Shown: positions 44,976 through 53,652 of the stretch, piece after piece
How the letters are laid out: the number at the start of each line of letters is the position of its first letter
Numbering within the stretch: position 1 is the first letter of the stretch
Assembly: GCF_013364155.1 (NCBI RefSeq)
Contig: NZ_CP054916.1
Span: 5,081,001 to 5,145,000 of the forward strand
Length of the DNA stretch: 64,000 nt
Direction of reading: 5' to 3'
Origin: Streptomyces sp. NA02950
Lineage (GTDB): Bacteria > Actinomycetota > Actinomycetes > Streptomycetales > Streptomycetaceae
Program-made: the position numbers and the translations under genes
The notes under the pieces: generated by a model
Database searches by the model: none
What the model was told of the DNA's origin: nothing
The model's input: only the letters and a program-made list of their open reading frames with translations

Positions 44976-46355
44976 TCAGCCGACGGTGTCGGCGTCCCGA
45001 ACGACCGGCGTCGTCCCGCCCTCCCCGACGACGACGTCGCGCACGTCGTCCACGTCGCGCACGTCGTCCACGTCGCGCACGTCGTCCACGTCGCGCACGT
45101 CGTCCACGTCGTTCACCGCGTTCACGTCATCCGCGGCGGGCCGGGCCCGCAGTCTGCGCCCCAGCGCCGCGTACCCCGCGGCCGCCACGACGCCGACCAC
45201 GGCGCTCCCCGCCCACAGTGCGTCGGCGCCGAAGCGATCGATGACCGCTCCGCCCACCAGCGGGCCGGTCAGCGAGGCGAGGGACCAGGACAGTACGTAC
45301 ATCCCCTGGTAGCGGCCGCGGCCATGGGTGGGGGAGAGCCGGGCCACCAGCCCCATCTGGGTCGGGGAGTTGATGATCTCGCCGAGCGTCCAGACGGCGA
45401 CGGCCAGCGCGTACAGGCCCACCGACCCGGCGAAGGCGGTGAGCCCGAAACCGCATCCGGTGAGCAGCGCGGAGACGACCAGCAGCGGCGCCGGATCACG
45501 GTGCTCGATGAAGCGCGTCACCGGGATCTGCACGGCCACGATCAGTACGCCGTTGGTCGCGATGGCCAGTCCGAAGTCGGAGCTGGACAGCCCGTCCGCG
45601 CCCATCGCCACCGGCAGCGCCACGAATCCCTGGAGGAAGAGGACCGCCAGCAGGTACGACAGCGCGACCACGGCCATGAACCGCCGGTCGCGCAGCGCCG
45701 TGCCGAGCCCGATCTCCGGCTCGTCCGTGGCGGGCCCGTCGGCGCTCCGCTCCGGCCGGGACTCCGGCAGCTTGACGAAGACGATGACCGCGCAGAGCAG
45801 GGTCATCGCCGCGTCGCTCAGGAACAGGGTCAGATAGCCGTGCCGGGCGATCAGCCCGGCCGCCATCGCCGAGAAGGCGAAGCCGAGGTTGATCGCCCAG
45901 TAGTTGAGGGCGAAGGCCCGCACCCGGTCCTCGGGCGCCACGATGTCGGCCATCATCGCCTGCACGGCGGGCCGGGAGGCGTTGCTCGTCATACCCACCA
46001 GGCAGGCCACGACCGCGATGGCGACCGGGTCCTGGACGAAGCCGAGCACGGCGACCGTGACGGCCGTCGAGACCTGGGACACCAGCAGCGTGGGCCGCCG
46101 CCCCAGCCGGTCGGTCAGCACCCCGGCCACCACCGCCGACACCGCCCCGCCCAGCCCGTGCAGCGCACCGACCAGTCCGGCGAAGGTCGCCGAGTAGCCG
46201 CGTTCGACGGTCAGGTACATGGCAAGGAAGGTGGCGACGAATCCGCCCAACCGGTTCACCAGCGTGGAGGTCCACAGCCACCAGAACGCCCGGGGCAGCC
46301 CCGATACGCTCTCCTTCGCTGCCCGCCGCAGCCTGACGACGGCCTTCGGCGACAT
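44976..46355 (-). CDS. MFS exporter with a C-terminal VDDVRD repeat tail
   Basis: The 459-residue protein has about 12 hydrophobic segments and the MFS loop 2-3 motif VLTDRLGRRPTLL. An early WLWTSTLVNRLGGFVATFLA and a later RYQGMYVLSWSLASLTGPLV resemble drug-exporter MFS proteins. The tail carries four perfect repeats of VDDVRD. I chose the ATG at 46355, which follows ACGGGGGGT. It faces the M48 gene tail to tail with only 2 bp between. The substrate is unknown. Confidence 0.88.
   Translation of the reverse strand: MSPKAVVRLRRAAKESVSGLPRAFWWLWTSTLVNRLGGFVATFLAMYLTVERGYSATFAGLVGALHGLGGAVSAVVAGVLTDRLGRRPTLLVSQVSTAVTVAVLGFVQDPVAIAVVACLVGMTSNASRPAVQAMMADIVAPEDRVRAFALNYWAINLGFAFSAMAAGLIARHGYLTLFLSDAAMTLLCAVIVFVKLPESRPERSADGPATDEPEIGLGTALRDRRFMAVVALSYLLAVLFLQGFVALPVAMGADGLSSSDFGLAIATNGVLIVAVQIPVTRFIEHRDPAPLLVVSALLTGCGFGLTAFAGSVGLYALAVAVWTLGEIINSPTQMGLVARLSPTHGRGRYQGMYVLSWSLASLTGPLVGGAVIDRFGADALWAGSAVVGVVAAAGYAALGRRLRARPAADDVNAVNDVDDVRDVDDVRDVDDVRDVDDVRDVVVGEGGTTPVVRDADTVG
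45036..45107. repeat. Four perfect 18-bp tandem repeats in the MFS gene
   Basis: The unit GTCGCGCACGTCGTCCAC is repeated four times without mismatch. It encodes the acidic/basic hexapeptide VDDVRD near the C-terminus on the minus strand. Perfect identity suggests recent expansion and a hypervariable locus. Confidence 0.92.
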
Positions 46356-46481
46356 CGGCGACCCCCCGTGGATCAACGCGTATCAACCACGCAATGTAAG
46401 TAGCTCTGCTGAAAAACGCACCTTACAGCTCCCCTCCCCGGGCCGCTACCGGATTACCGGAGTCCGCCCTTTGGTCGTCCA

Positions 46482-46510
46482 CTGACCCCCTCCGACGGGT
46501 CCAGTAGGCT
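46482..46510 (+). promoter_or_regulatory. Candidate gpm promoter, possibly leaderless
   Basis: CTGACC, 17 bp, then TAGGCT; the -10 ends 7 bp before the gpm ATG. No ribosome-binding site lies between, so transcription could begin at or next to the start codon. Confidence 0.5.
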
Positions 46511-46517
46511 CGAGCGC

Positions 46518-47279
46518 ATGGCCGACGCACCGTACAAGCTGATCCTCCTCCGCCACGGCGAGAGCGAGTGGAACGCGAAGAACCTGTTCACCGGCTGGGT
46601 GGACGTCAACCTGAACGAGAAGGGCGAGAAGGAGGCAGTCCGCGGCGGTGAGCTGCTGAAGGACGCCGGCCTGCTCCCCGACGTGGTCCACACGTCCCTC
46701 CAGAAGCGCGCCATCCGCACCGCGCAGCTCGCCCTGGAAGCGGCCGACCGCCTCTGGATCCCGGTCCACCGCAGCTGGCGCCTCAACGAGCGCCACTACG
46801 GCGCCCTCCAGGGCAAGGACAAGGCCCAGACCCTCGCCGAGTTCGGCGAGGAGCAGTTCATGCTCTGGCGCCGCTCCTACGACACCCCGCCGCCCCCGCT
46901 GCCCCGCGACGCCGAGTACTCCCAGTTCTCCGACCCGCGCTACGCCACGCTCCCGCCGGAGCTGCGCCCGCAGACGGAGTGCCTGAAGGACGTCGTCGTC
47001 CGCATGCTCCCGTACTGGTTCGACGGCATCGTCCCGGACCTCCTCACCGGCCGCACCGTCCTGGTCGCCGCCCACGGCAACTCCCTGCGTGCCCTGGTCA
47101 AGCACCTCGACGGCATCTCCGACGCCGACATCGCGGGCCTGAACATCCCCACCGGCATCCCGCTCTCCTACGAGCTCGACGCCGACTTCCGCCCCCTCAC
47201 CCCGGGCGGCACCTACCTCGACCCGGAGGCCGCGAAGGCCGCGATCGAGGCCGTGAAGAACCAGGGCAAGAAGAAGTAG
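46518..47279 (+). CDS. gpmA: 2,3-bisphosphoglycerate-dependent phosphoglycerate mutase; 3' end is the AICE attachment site
   Basis: Gpm interconverts 3- and 2-phosphoglycerate in glycolysis. The 253-residue protein shows [20 protein letters not shown] (phospho-histidine), [34 protein letters not shown] and [18 protein letters not shown]. Its last codons, encoding QGKKK and the stop, lie in an 18-bp sequence repeated 11 kb downstream. Recombination at this core has left the protein unchanged; the stop is TAG here and TAA in the displaced copy. The native terminator now lies past the far end of the element. Confidence 0.96.
   Translation: MADAPYKLILLRHGESEWNAKNLFTGWVDVNLNEKGEKEAVRGGELLKDAGLLPDVVHTSLQKRAIRTAQLALEAADRLWIPVHRSWRLNERHYGALQGKDKAQTLAEFGEEQFMLWRRSYDTPPPPLPRDAEYSQFSDPRYATLPPELRPQTECLKDVVVRMLPYWFDGIVPDLLTGRTVLVAAHGNSLRALVKHLDGISDADIAGLNIPTGIPLSYELDADFRPLTPGGTYLDPEAAKAAIEAVKNQGKKK
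47261..47278 (+). repeat. attL, core CCAGGGCAAGAAGAAGTA
   Basis: The 18-bp core is identical to the copy at 58310-58327. It covers the final codons of gpmA up to the first two bases of the stop codon. Confidence 0.92.
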
Positions 47280-47290
47280 CCTTTGCGATC

Positions 47291-47332
47291 ACGCCCCCGA
47301 CCTGCGCCTACGGCGCGGATCGGGGGCGTTTT
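47291..47332. terminator. Element-borne terminator now serving gpmA
   Basis: ACGCCCCCGA and TCGGGGGCGT form a 10-bp stem ending in TTTT, 12 bp after the gpmA stop codon. It lies inside the element, so integration gives gpmA a replacement terminator. It may also stop integrase transcripts coming from the other side. Confidence 0.85.
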
Positions 47333-47357
47333 CACGGCCCGGGCCCACTGTGGGCCC

Positions 47358-48593
47358 TCAGTCCCCCGAGCCTTGCGGCCGGAGCGCCAGCCCGAGAGCC
47401 TTCCGGGCGCGGTCCCGGCTACTCGGCATGAGGTGCGCGTACACCTTCAGGGTCAGGCCCGGGTCGGAGTGCCCGAGATACTCGCTCACGGCCTTGATGC
47501 TCTCCCCCGCGTCCAAGAGAACGGACGCGTAGAAGTGCCGCAGGGCGTGCATGCCGTGTTCGCGAGCGGCGGCGTGCTCGCGGCTCTTGGCCTTCGGGAT
47601 GACGCCGACCTTCGCGAGGGCGGGCTTCCAATGGTCCTCGTTCAGCGACGTACGCCAGACGTGCCCGCCGTTGGGCCCACTGAAGATCAGGCGTTTGGTC
47701 ACAGGCTGGCCGTTCGCCCGCATCCACGGCAACGTGACCTCGACGGGCGGGAAGCGCTCGATGTGCTTCTTCAGCGCCTCCGCCACGGGATCGGGCAGAG
47801 GCACGTCACGGAGCTTGCCGCCCTTCGGAGGCGCGAACACGGCCTTGCTCAGGCTCAGCTTGAGTTGCTGCACCACGTGCAGGGTGTTGGTGTCGAAGTC
47901 CAGCTCATCGACGCACAAGCCGAGGATCTCGCCCTGTCGCAGGCCGCAGCCAGCGCCCATGTCGACCATGGTGCGGAAGCGCTCGACCATGGCGGCCCGC
48001 ACGGTGAAGACGCGTTCCGGCTGCCACGGGACGACACGGCGCATGCCCATCTCGGGGAGCGTCACCGTGCGCGAGTTGCAGGGATTCCGGCGAAGGTAGC
48101 CGTCCTCGACGGCCGCGCTGAGAGCGGCGCGGACGTTGGAGAAGATCACACGGGCGTACGCGCCGGACATGCCGGACGCTTCGAGCTGCGTTACGAACTC
48201 GCGGATGTGGCTCGGCTGGAACGACCCGAGCGGACGTGACCCGATGCGGGGAAAGGCGTGCAGCCTGAGTTGGGACTGCATCGACGCTCGGGTGTTCGGG
48301 TCTCCGCTCTGGCTCGCAAGCCACTCCTCCGCGAACTCCTGAAAGGACGTCCGGGACGCGTTCGGGTCGATGTAGTCACCGCGAGCCACGTCCGCAGCCA
48401 TCTTGCTCAGCCACTGCTCGGCGAGGCGCTTCTGTCCGTCGGCGAACGACTTGCTCTTGCGTTTCCCGTCAGGCGCGAAGTAGCGGGCCCTGTAACGCAG
48501 CCCCTGGCCGTAGCGAGCGGTCTTGACTCGGACGGTCTTGCCGTCGGCGTTGGTCTCGGTCTTGAGCCAGCGGTCTTGGATGCTGCCTGCCAT
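47358..48593 (-). CDS. int: Tyrosine site-specific integrase
   Basis: The 411-residue recombinase has an N-terminal arm-binding part, an SAM-like core-binding domain (FQEFAEEWLASQSGDPNTRA) and the catalytic domain. Active-site residues are visible: Arg in DMGAGCGLRQGEILGLCVDE, His-x-x-Arg in GMHALRHFYASVLLDAGE, His in YLGHSDPGLTLKVYAHLM, with Tyr at KVYAH as nucleophile. The gene lies 79 bp from attL with its 3' end toward it. It should integrate and, with Xis, excise the element at the gpmA 3' end. Confidence 0.95.
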   Translation of the reverse strand: MAGSIQDRWLKTETNADGKTVRVKTARYGQGLRYRARYFAPDGKRKSKSFADGQKRLAEQWLSKMAADVARGDYIDPNASRTSFQEFAEEWLASQSGDPNTRASMQSQLRLHAFPRIGSRPLGSFQPSHIREFVTQLEASGMSGAYARVIFSNVRAALSAAVEDGYLRRNPCNSRTVTLPEMGMRRVVPWQPERVFTVRAAMVERFRTMVDMGAGCGLRQGEILGLCVDELDFDTNTLHVVQQLKLSLSKAVFAPPKGGKLRDVPLPDPVAEALKKHIERFPPVEVTLPWMRANGQPVTKRLIFSGPNGGHVWRTSLNEDHWKPALAKVGVIPKAKSREHAAAREHGMHALRHFYASVLLDAGESIKAVSEYLGHSDPGLTLKVYAHLMPSSRDRARKALGLALRPQGSGD

Positions 48594-48669
48594 GAGAGGC
48601 GGGGTCCTTTCCCAGCATGGAGCAGGGGCAGCCGTTGAACGGCTGCCCCTGACGGTGTGTGAGGTTGCG

Positions 48670-48915
48670 TCAGGCCGCGACGCGGTCGACGTTCTTGAGC
48701 TGAGTGACGTAGGCCCCTACTTCGGCGGGGTCGTAGCGAACGTGCTTACCGACGCGGAAGCCGGGAGGACCGGTGCGCTTCCTGCGCCACTGGTAGACGG
48801 TTTCGAGGGGGACGCCGAAGATCTCGGCGATGTCGTCGGGAGTGAGGTACCGGTCGAGGACACCGCTGCGGAGGGTGGCGCGGGGGTCGGGTTGAGCGGA
48901 ACGGGTTCGGCTCAT
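48670..48915 (-). CDS. xis: Excisionase / helix-turn-helix (MerR-like HTH_17)
   Basis: The 81-residue protein has YLTPDDIAEIFGVPLETVYQ and RKRTGPPGFRVGKHVRYDPA, the excisionase-type winged HTH. AGGA precedes its ATG. It is upstream of int by 76 bp on the same strand, the standard xis-int order, and should bend attachment-site DNA for excision. Confidence 0.92.
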   Translation of the reverse strand: MSRTRSAQPDPRATLRSGVLDRYLTPDDIAEIFGVPLETVYQWRRKRTGPPGFRVGKHVRYDPAEVGAYVTQLKNVDRVAA

Positions 48916-48989
48916 GGGGTCCTCAGAGGTTGAGTCGCGTTGGCTTCGGGGGTGTCTCGGACTCCGCGTGTGTCCGAGGTGCGGATTTC

Positions 48990-49195
48990 TGCGTCATTGC
49001 GTCATCAGCGTCATTCATGCTTTTGACCTGCGGTTTTGTGTGACGCAGCGGCTAGGGGGTGCGTCATCGGCGCGTCATGAGCTGTGTCATCGCATGACGC
49101 AGATGACGCAGGATGACGCAGAGGCCGCCGTCTGCGTCATGCCTCTTGCCGCAGGTCAGGGGCCGTTTTCTCGTCCGCATGACGCAGATGACGCA
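48990..49195. repeat. Array of TGCGTCAT/ATGACGCA octamers in both orientations
   Basis: Nine exact octamers, plus one- or two-mismatch copies, lie in about 205 bp. TGCGTCAT starts at 48990, 48998, 49060 and 49133; ATGACGCA starts at 49094, 49103, 49113, 49179 and 49188. Near copies are at 49007, 49041, 49071 and 49083. Several are spaced 8-10 bp apart. The region lies in a 458-bp gap between xis and the replication genes, and no coding frame fits it. It looks like an iteron origin or a multi-site operator. A small hairpin (CCCTCTT/AAGAGGG, 49203-49223) follows. Confidence 0.85.
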
Positions 49196-49308
49196 GCGTC
49201 TTCCCTCTTAGGACAAAAGAGGGGGTGTCTGTTGTAGTTCGGTGGCGCCTCAAAGCGTGAAGAAGGAGCCGCTTCGCGGCGCGACCCTTGGGCGGCGTTC
49301 CGCCGAAC

Positions 49309-49348
49309 AGCAAGAGGAGCACGCCTCGGCCCTGGTGCTCTTCTTGCT
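49309..49348. terminator. Terminator of the replication operon
   Basis: AGCAAGAGGAGCAC pairs with GTGCTCTTCTTGCT (one G-U pair) around a 12-nt loop, 25 bp after the stop codon of the minus-strand ATPase gene. Confidence 0.75.
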
Positions 49349-49373
49349 TGTCCAGGCGAGCGGCGTTCGCGGG

Positions 49374-50849
49374 TCAGGCCAGCCGCTTCTGCTCGTGTGG
49401 GGGCGGGGTGGCCGGGCGGGTCATTTCGAGGTAGCGGCCCTCGCTGGTGCGGCCGGTGTCGATGAGGACACCACGAGCGGCAAGCGTCGGCTGGAGGCGC
49501 TTGAGCCGGTCGGAGAGGACTTTGCCCGTGGTCGGCCAGCCCTTGGGCAGGGCACGCAGTTCATCGCCGCTGTAGAGGCGACTGAGGCAGTGCAGCCACT
49601 CGGTAGACGTCATCCGCTGCTCGCCGCCCGGCTCGATGGTGTCGGCATGCCTGAGAACGGTCTGCGCGAGGAGATCGCCCTCGATCACGTCGTCGTTCAG
49701 GTCGTCCAGACTGGCCCGGTAGGCGGTGAGCGCCCCCAGGCCGGTTGCCGCATCGAGCTGCGCGCACAGGTGCGCGAAGTCTGCCATCCGCAGGTCGGTG
49801 GGGGTTTCCGCCTCAACCGCGCGGATCTTGACAGTGAGGTCAAGGAGAGAGCCGAGAACGACGGGCAGAACTTCCGCGTACTCCGTCCAGAGTTCTGCCT
49901 CGGTGCGCCGGACGCGGGGCCGCTCCAGTCGCAGCGGCAGGAGCCGTTCCGCCAGGTCGGGCCGGATGACTCCCACATCGATCCCGGTCAGGAGCAGGGG
50001 GCGGCGGTAGCGAGCGCGGAACACGTCCCCGTCGGTGAAGAGGGCGCGCTTGACGTTCTCGGCGCCGGTGACGATGCAGCACATGGCGTCGGACAGGTCC
50101 GGCGTCATGTGGGAGAGGTTGTCCAGGGCGGTGACCCATCCGGCCGCCACCGCCGCGATCAGGTTCTCCTCGTCCTTCGGCGCGCGGCGCAGGTCACCGC
50201 TCATGCCCTCGATGATCCGCACGAGCATCCGGCCGCCGGTGGACTTCCCCGCGCCCTGCGGTCCGGTGAGGAACGGCGCGGGAACGGGCACGGACGGCCC
50301 GAGGCAACCGACCAGCCAGGCGATAGCCAGGCACTCGGTCTCTGCGTTGGCGAAGTTGCACAGGCGGAGCAGGAGGTCGATGCCCTTGCCGTCGGTGTCC
50401 TTGGCGGGCAGGGGCAGTTCCCCAGTGAGCTGGGTGCGCCGCCAGCACACCTCGCGCGGGTCGGGAGTGAGGATGTCCCAGCCGGTGGGGTGGATGCGGA
50501 CGGACTTCCCGTCATCGCGGCCCAGGTCCAGCCACGTCGCCCCGTCGAATCCGGGGGCGACGCGGATGTGGACGGGCTGCACGTCCTCAGACAGCGCGAG
50601 CGCTTCGATCAGGTCCAACGCCTCCTTCAACGCGGTCCCGTTGAACACGCCGCGCCCGTCCTTGAACAGGCCGACCATGAGTTCCTGGCGGTGGCTGCCC
50701 GTGGTGCCCTGGGAGCGGATCGGACGGGCCACGGGGTGACCGTTCTTCTGCGCGTACACGGTGCCGTCGGGGGTGCGGAAGTACCGGAAGTGCGCCTGTG
50801 CGTAGTCGGTGATGATCTCGCGGGCCGGGGTCTTGTCGTCGTCGGACAT
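49374..50849 (-). CDS. AICE replication ATPase (AAA+/primase-helicase-like)
   Basis: The 491-residue protein has a Walker A FLTGPQGAGKSTGGRMLV (around residue 190) and a Walker B-like WVTALDNLSHMTPDLSDA, followed by RRPLLLTGIDVGVIRPDLAE and RLLPLRLERP. This resembles the helicase half of phage- and plasmid-type primase-helicases (D5/VirE-like). It starts 2 bp after the Prim-Pol stop codon, so the two probably act as one replication machine. The frame can be read further upstream, but the ATG at 50849 matches the end of the Prim-Pol gene. Confidence 0.85.
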   Translation of the reverse strand: MSDDDKTPAREIITDYAQAHFRYFRTPDGTVYAQKNGHPVARPIRSQGTTGSHRQELMVGLFKDGRGVFNGTALKEALDLIEALALSEDVQPVHIRVAPGFDGATWLDLGRDDGKSVRIHPTGWDILTPDPREVCWRRTQLTGELPLPAKDTDGKGIDLLLRLCNFANAETECLAIAWLVGCLGPSVPVPAPFLTGPQGAGKSTGGRMLVRIIEGMSGDLRRAPKDEENLIAAVAAGWVTALDNLSHMTPDLSDAMCCIVTGAENVKRALFTDGDVFRARYRRPLLLTGIDVGVIRPDLAERLLPLRLERPRVRRTEAELWTEYAEVLPVVLGSLLDLTVKIRAVEAETPTDLRMADFAHLCAQLDAATGLGALTAYRASLDDLNDDVIEGDLLAQTVLRHADTIEPGGEQRMTSTEWLHCLSRLYSGDELRALPKGWPTTGKVLSDRLKRLQPTLAARGVLIDTGRTSEGRYLEMTRPATPPPHEQKRLA

Positions 50850-50851
50850 GG

Positions 50852-51712
50852 CTACAGTCCCAACCTGGTCAGGGCGTTGGTCCACGCGTCGGTGCAGTGC
50901 CGGGCGGTCTCGCCCTTGGCCTGTGCGGCGGTGAAGAGCCGCGCGGTGTGCGCTTCGGTGAGGCAGCCGCACCGGCCGTGCGTGGACAGCACGGCGAGGA
51001 ACGTGCGGTAGACGGTGGCGTGCACCGCACTGGTGGCCTGGGCGATGCGCTGTTCCGCCATGGCGATGCCACGGTCCAGGTACGTGGGCGTGCGGTGAGG
51101 GCACTCCCCGCCCCTGGCCCGTGTGGGCACCGTGAGGGGCTGCGGCGCGGACCGGGGTGTGGCGGGTTTCTGGACGGCCAGGGCGCGCACGGCGTCCGGC
51201 AGGTGGGCCATCGTGCCGGAGCCGAATCCGAGCCACCGGGCGTAGGCCATCGTGGACTTGATGTCCACGCCCGGCCGGACCGCGTTCGCGGACTGCATGG
51301 CACCGAAGTAGAGCCAGTGCTCGCCGCGCGTGGTGGGCACGGTCTGCGTGGCGGGCAGGTTCGCGCGGGCCCACGCGATCGCGTCGGCGTCGTCCAGGTC
51401 CACGACCGTCAACCCCGCCCCGCCCGGGTGGTAGGCGACCGCACTCGCGCACCGCCAGGCGCGCCGCCAGACGCCAGAACCGACGACGTTTGGGTCGGTG
51501 GTCGCGGCGGACCACGCGTGGCAGGGCGCCGGGCAGGCGCAGGGGCCGGGGGTCTTCATGTTGGGTCGGCCGCCACAGGCGTTGTTCGCGCAGCGCGTGC
51601 AGTTACCGAACGGCACCTTCCCGGCTCGTAACGGCAGCACGGGCACGCCGGAGGCTGCCAGAGAGAGAGCGGTATGCAGGTGCTCTGCCCGAATGGTGGT
51701 CGGTTGGGTCAT
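50852..51712 (-). CDS. Bifunctional DNA primase/polymerase (Prim-Pol domain) protein
   Basis: The 286-residue protein opens with a helix typical of Prim-Pol proteins (AALSLAASGVPVLPLRAGK split around the fold), a zinc-like cysteine cluster (NCTRCANNACGG, PCACPAPCHAW), the catalytic acidic pair in LTVVDLDDADAIAW, the GxHxxY-type motif TRGEHWLYFGA, and GVDIKSTMAYARWLGFGSG. It should prime and extend DNA during element replication. Prim-Pol is one of the recognised replication types of AICEs. The start overlaps a CTGGAG-N2-CTCCAG dyad that includes its ribosome-binding site. Confidence 0.88.
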   Translation of the reverse strand: MTQPTTIRAEHLHTALSLAASGVPVLPLRAGKVPFGNCTRCANNACGGRPNMKTPGPCACPAPCHAWSAATTDPNVVGSGVWRRAWRCASAVAYHPGGAGLTVVDLDDADAIAWARANLPATQTVPTTRGEHWLYFGAMQSANAVRPGVDIKSTMAYARWLGFGSGTMAHLPDAVRALAVQKPATPRSAPQPLTVPTRARGGECPHRTPTYLDRGIAMAEQRIAQATSAVHATVYRTFLAVLSTHGRCGCLTEAHTARLFTAAQAKGETARHCTDAWTNALTRLGL

Positions 51713-51752
51713 GCTGGAGGTCTCCAGTTCGTGAGTGGCGTGCTGGATTGGC

Positions 51753-51786
51753 GGCGGCCCCGGTTCTTGGCGGAGTGGGGGCCGCC
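51753..51786. terminator. Hairpin between tra and the Prim-Pol gene
   Basis: GGCGGCCCC and GGGGCCGCC form a 9-bp stem with a 16-nt loop in the 95-bp gap. It lacks a T-run and may be an attenuator that reduces read-through from tra into the replication genes. Confidence 0.45.
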
Positions 51787-51807
51787 GTTGTCGTTCACGT
51801 GGAGTCG

Positions 51808-53652
51808 TCAGGCAGCCTGCTGACCAGGCAGGAGACGGCCGTCGGCGGTCCGATGCAGAGCCCCGCCAGCGGTGAGTGCCTTGATCTCCCGGGAGACGGT
51901 GCCCTTGTTGAGGCCGGTCGCCTCGGCGATGTCTTTGGCGGTGCGGGCACCGGACTGCACGGCTGCCAGCACCTTGTCCCGGTTGGTCGCCGCCCCAGAC
52001 GGTGCGGCCGTCTCCTTGACCAGGTGCAGCGGCGTTCGCGGCGACGAATCGCCCGGGGTCTGCTTGGGGGTCCAGATGGACTTGGGCAGGGCGCGCACGC
52101 CCGCGTCGTCCAGGGTCCAGGTGCGCAGCATGCGCGGCCCGTAGCCCTTGAGGTAGCCGTGCCCCCGGTACTCGCGGCCGTCGGGGATCTGGTGCGGCGC
52201 GTAGTGCGCGCAGTCATCCAGCGCGACCTGGGCCTGAGTCGTACCGGCCACCCGCAGCGAGAACCGCGTCAGGAGGTTCGGCGCGATCAGCTTGTGCACA
52301 CCCGGCGCACCACCATCGGTCAACGGGTACTGCGTCGCCCACCACAAAACGACACCGCGCGAGCGACCCAGAGAAGACAGCTCGATCAAACGCTGTAGCC
52401 GGTCCTTGTCCTTGGTGATCAGGGCCAGGATCACCTGTCCCTCGTCCACGACGACGGTGAGCTGACGGCCGTCCCACACGCTGATGCCGCGCTTCTTCAT
52501 GTCGACTTTGCGGCGGGTCATCTCCGCGTGCGCCTCGTCCACCGCGTCCGTGATGTCGTCGCGTTCCACGGCGACGCGGCACGCGGACTCCCAGATGTTG
52601 GCCTCTTCGCCCTTGCCGTCGATGAGCAGCAGGTCACCGCGCAGGTGGGCGGTGGCCATGAGCGGACGGAACGACCAGGACTTGCCGGTGCCGGAGGCGC
52701 CGGAGACCAACAGCCGCTCATCGAACGGGATCAGGACCTCATCACCGGTCTCGGTGTCCAGACCGAGGCTCATCATCATCAGGTCGGACGGGATGCGGTC
52801 CGGAGTCCACAGCGAGGAGACGCCCGCGGCTGCCGACCGGGTGGCCAGGGTCAGAACGGCCCACCCGCCGCGCGAGGCGGAGGTGATCCGTATGCGCAGC
52901 GCGGTGCGGGCACCCAGCAGCGCCCGGACCGAGTCGGCCTTGTCCGCGAGCGTCTTGACCGTCCACGTGCCATCCAGCCGGATCTCACACCGGATGCCGC
53001 CCGGCTCCATGGCGGGAGGCGTGGTGACCGTGCCCGACAGGCCACGGTCGGGGGCGTGCTCGACCCAGTACGACGGGTCGAGCCGCTCCATGAGCTGACG
53101 CTCTTCCAGCGACAGCGACTCATCCACCGGCACCCGCAGCCTGCGCCGCCCGAGCGCGAGACCAGCGACATTCGCCCCGATCAGCACAGCCGAGGTGGCG
53201 ACCGGCCAGACGGTCAGGTGCGAGGTGGACATGAGCGCGGACGCGACAGCACTCGGCATGGCGTGCACCGAGTGCGCCTGGATCGCGCGAGCCTTGAGGG
53301 TGCTGGGGTAGTTCACCCGCGCGGCCTTGAGCTTGGCGCGGGTGTCCCGCTCGTGCCTCAAGGCTGCCTTGCTCGCGACACGTGCGGCGCGGCGACCGGC
53401 CGCGAACGGATTCTTCGACGCGGCGCGCGCGCTGAGTTGCTGCGACTTGGCGGTGGCGTGCGTGGAACGCGCGGCGTTGTGCTCCTTCTGCGCCGCCATG
53501 AGCGCCTTGAGGTGTTCTGGGGTGCGCAGCTTGTCACGCCGGTCTGCCTCAAGGTCCCAGCGGGCCGCGAACGGCACGCACACCGGGGCGAGCGAGTCCA
53601 GTGCCGCGTTGGTGGTGTTGGTGGTGGTCGACCATGCTTGCTTCCAGTCCAC
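51808..53652 (-). CDS. FtsK/SpoIIIE-type conjugative transfer protein (TraSA/TraB-like)
   Basis: The 614-residue protein has an N-terminal helical part, two hydrophobic segments near residues 135-180 (HLTVWPVATSAVLIGANVAG) and an FtsK/SpoIIIE motor domain with Walker A LLVSGASGTGKSWSFRPL (about residue 317) and Walker B QLTVVVDEGQVIL. A C-terminal winged helix (KDIAEATGLNKGTVSREIKA) follows. Such proteins move double-stranded DNA between mycelia and bind short repeats on the element through this winged helix. I chose GTG 53652 because GGAGG lies 8 bases upstream; a TTG 12 bases earlier is possible. Confidence 0.93.
   Translation of the reverse strand: MDWKQAWSTTTNTTNAALDSLAPVCVPFAARWDLEADRRDKLRTPEHLKALMAAQKEHNAARSTHATAKSQQLSARAASKNPFAAGRRAARVASKAALRHERDTRAKLKAARVNYPSTLKARAIQAHSVHAMPSAVASALMSTSHLTVWPVATSAVLIGANVAGLALGRRRLRVPVDESLSLEERQLMERLDPSYWVEHAPDRGLSGTVTTPPAMEPGGIRCEIRLDGTWTVKTLADKADSVRALLGARTALRIRITSASRGGWAVLTLATRSAAAGVSSLWTPDRIPSDLMMMSLGLDTETGDEVLIPFDERLLVSGASGTGKSWSFRPLMATAHLRGDLLLIDGKGEEANIWESACRVAVERDDITDAVDEAHAEMTRRKVDMKKRGISVWDGRQLTVVVDEGQVILALITKDKDRLQRLIELSSLGRSRGVVLWWATQYPLTDGGAPGVHKLIAPNLLTRFSLRVAGTTQAQVALDDCAHYAPHQIPDGREYRGHGYLKGYGPRMLRTWTLDDAGVRALPKSIWTPKQTPGDSSPRTPLHLVKETAAPSGAATNRDKVLAAVQSGARTAKDIAEATGLNKGTVSREIKALTAGGALHRTADGRLLPGQQAA

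Noticed and set aside
45036..45107. Possible CRISPR-like array
   Set aside because: The units are contiguous tandem repeats with no spacers and lie inside the MFS coding sequence.
43770..46403. An 877-residue plus-strand frame
   Set aside because: It overlaps the M48 protease out of frame and then runs antisense to the MFS gene; no family motif is seen.
48990..49195. Possible CRISPR array
   Set aside because: The repeats are only 8 bp, occur in both orientations and have no constant spacer length; no cas genes are present.
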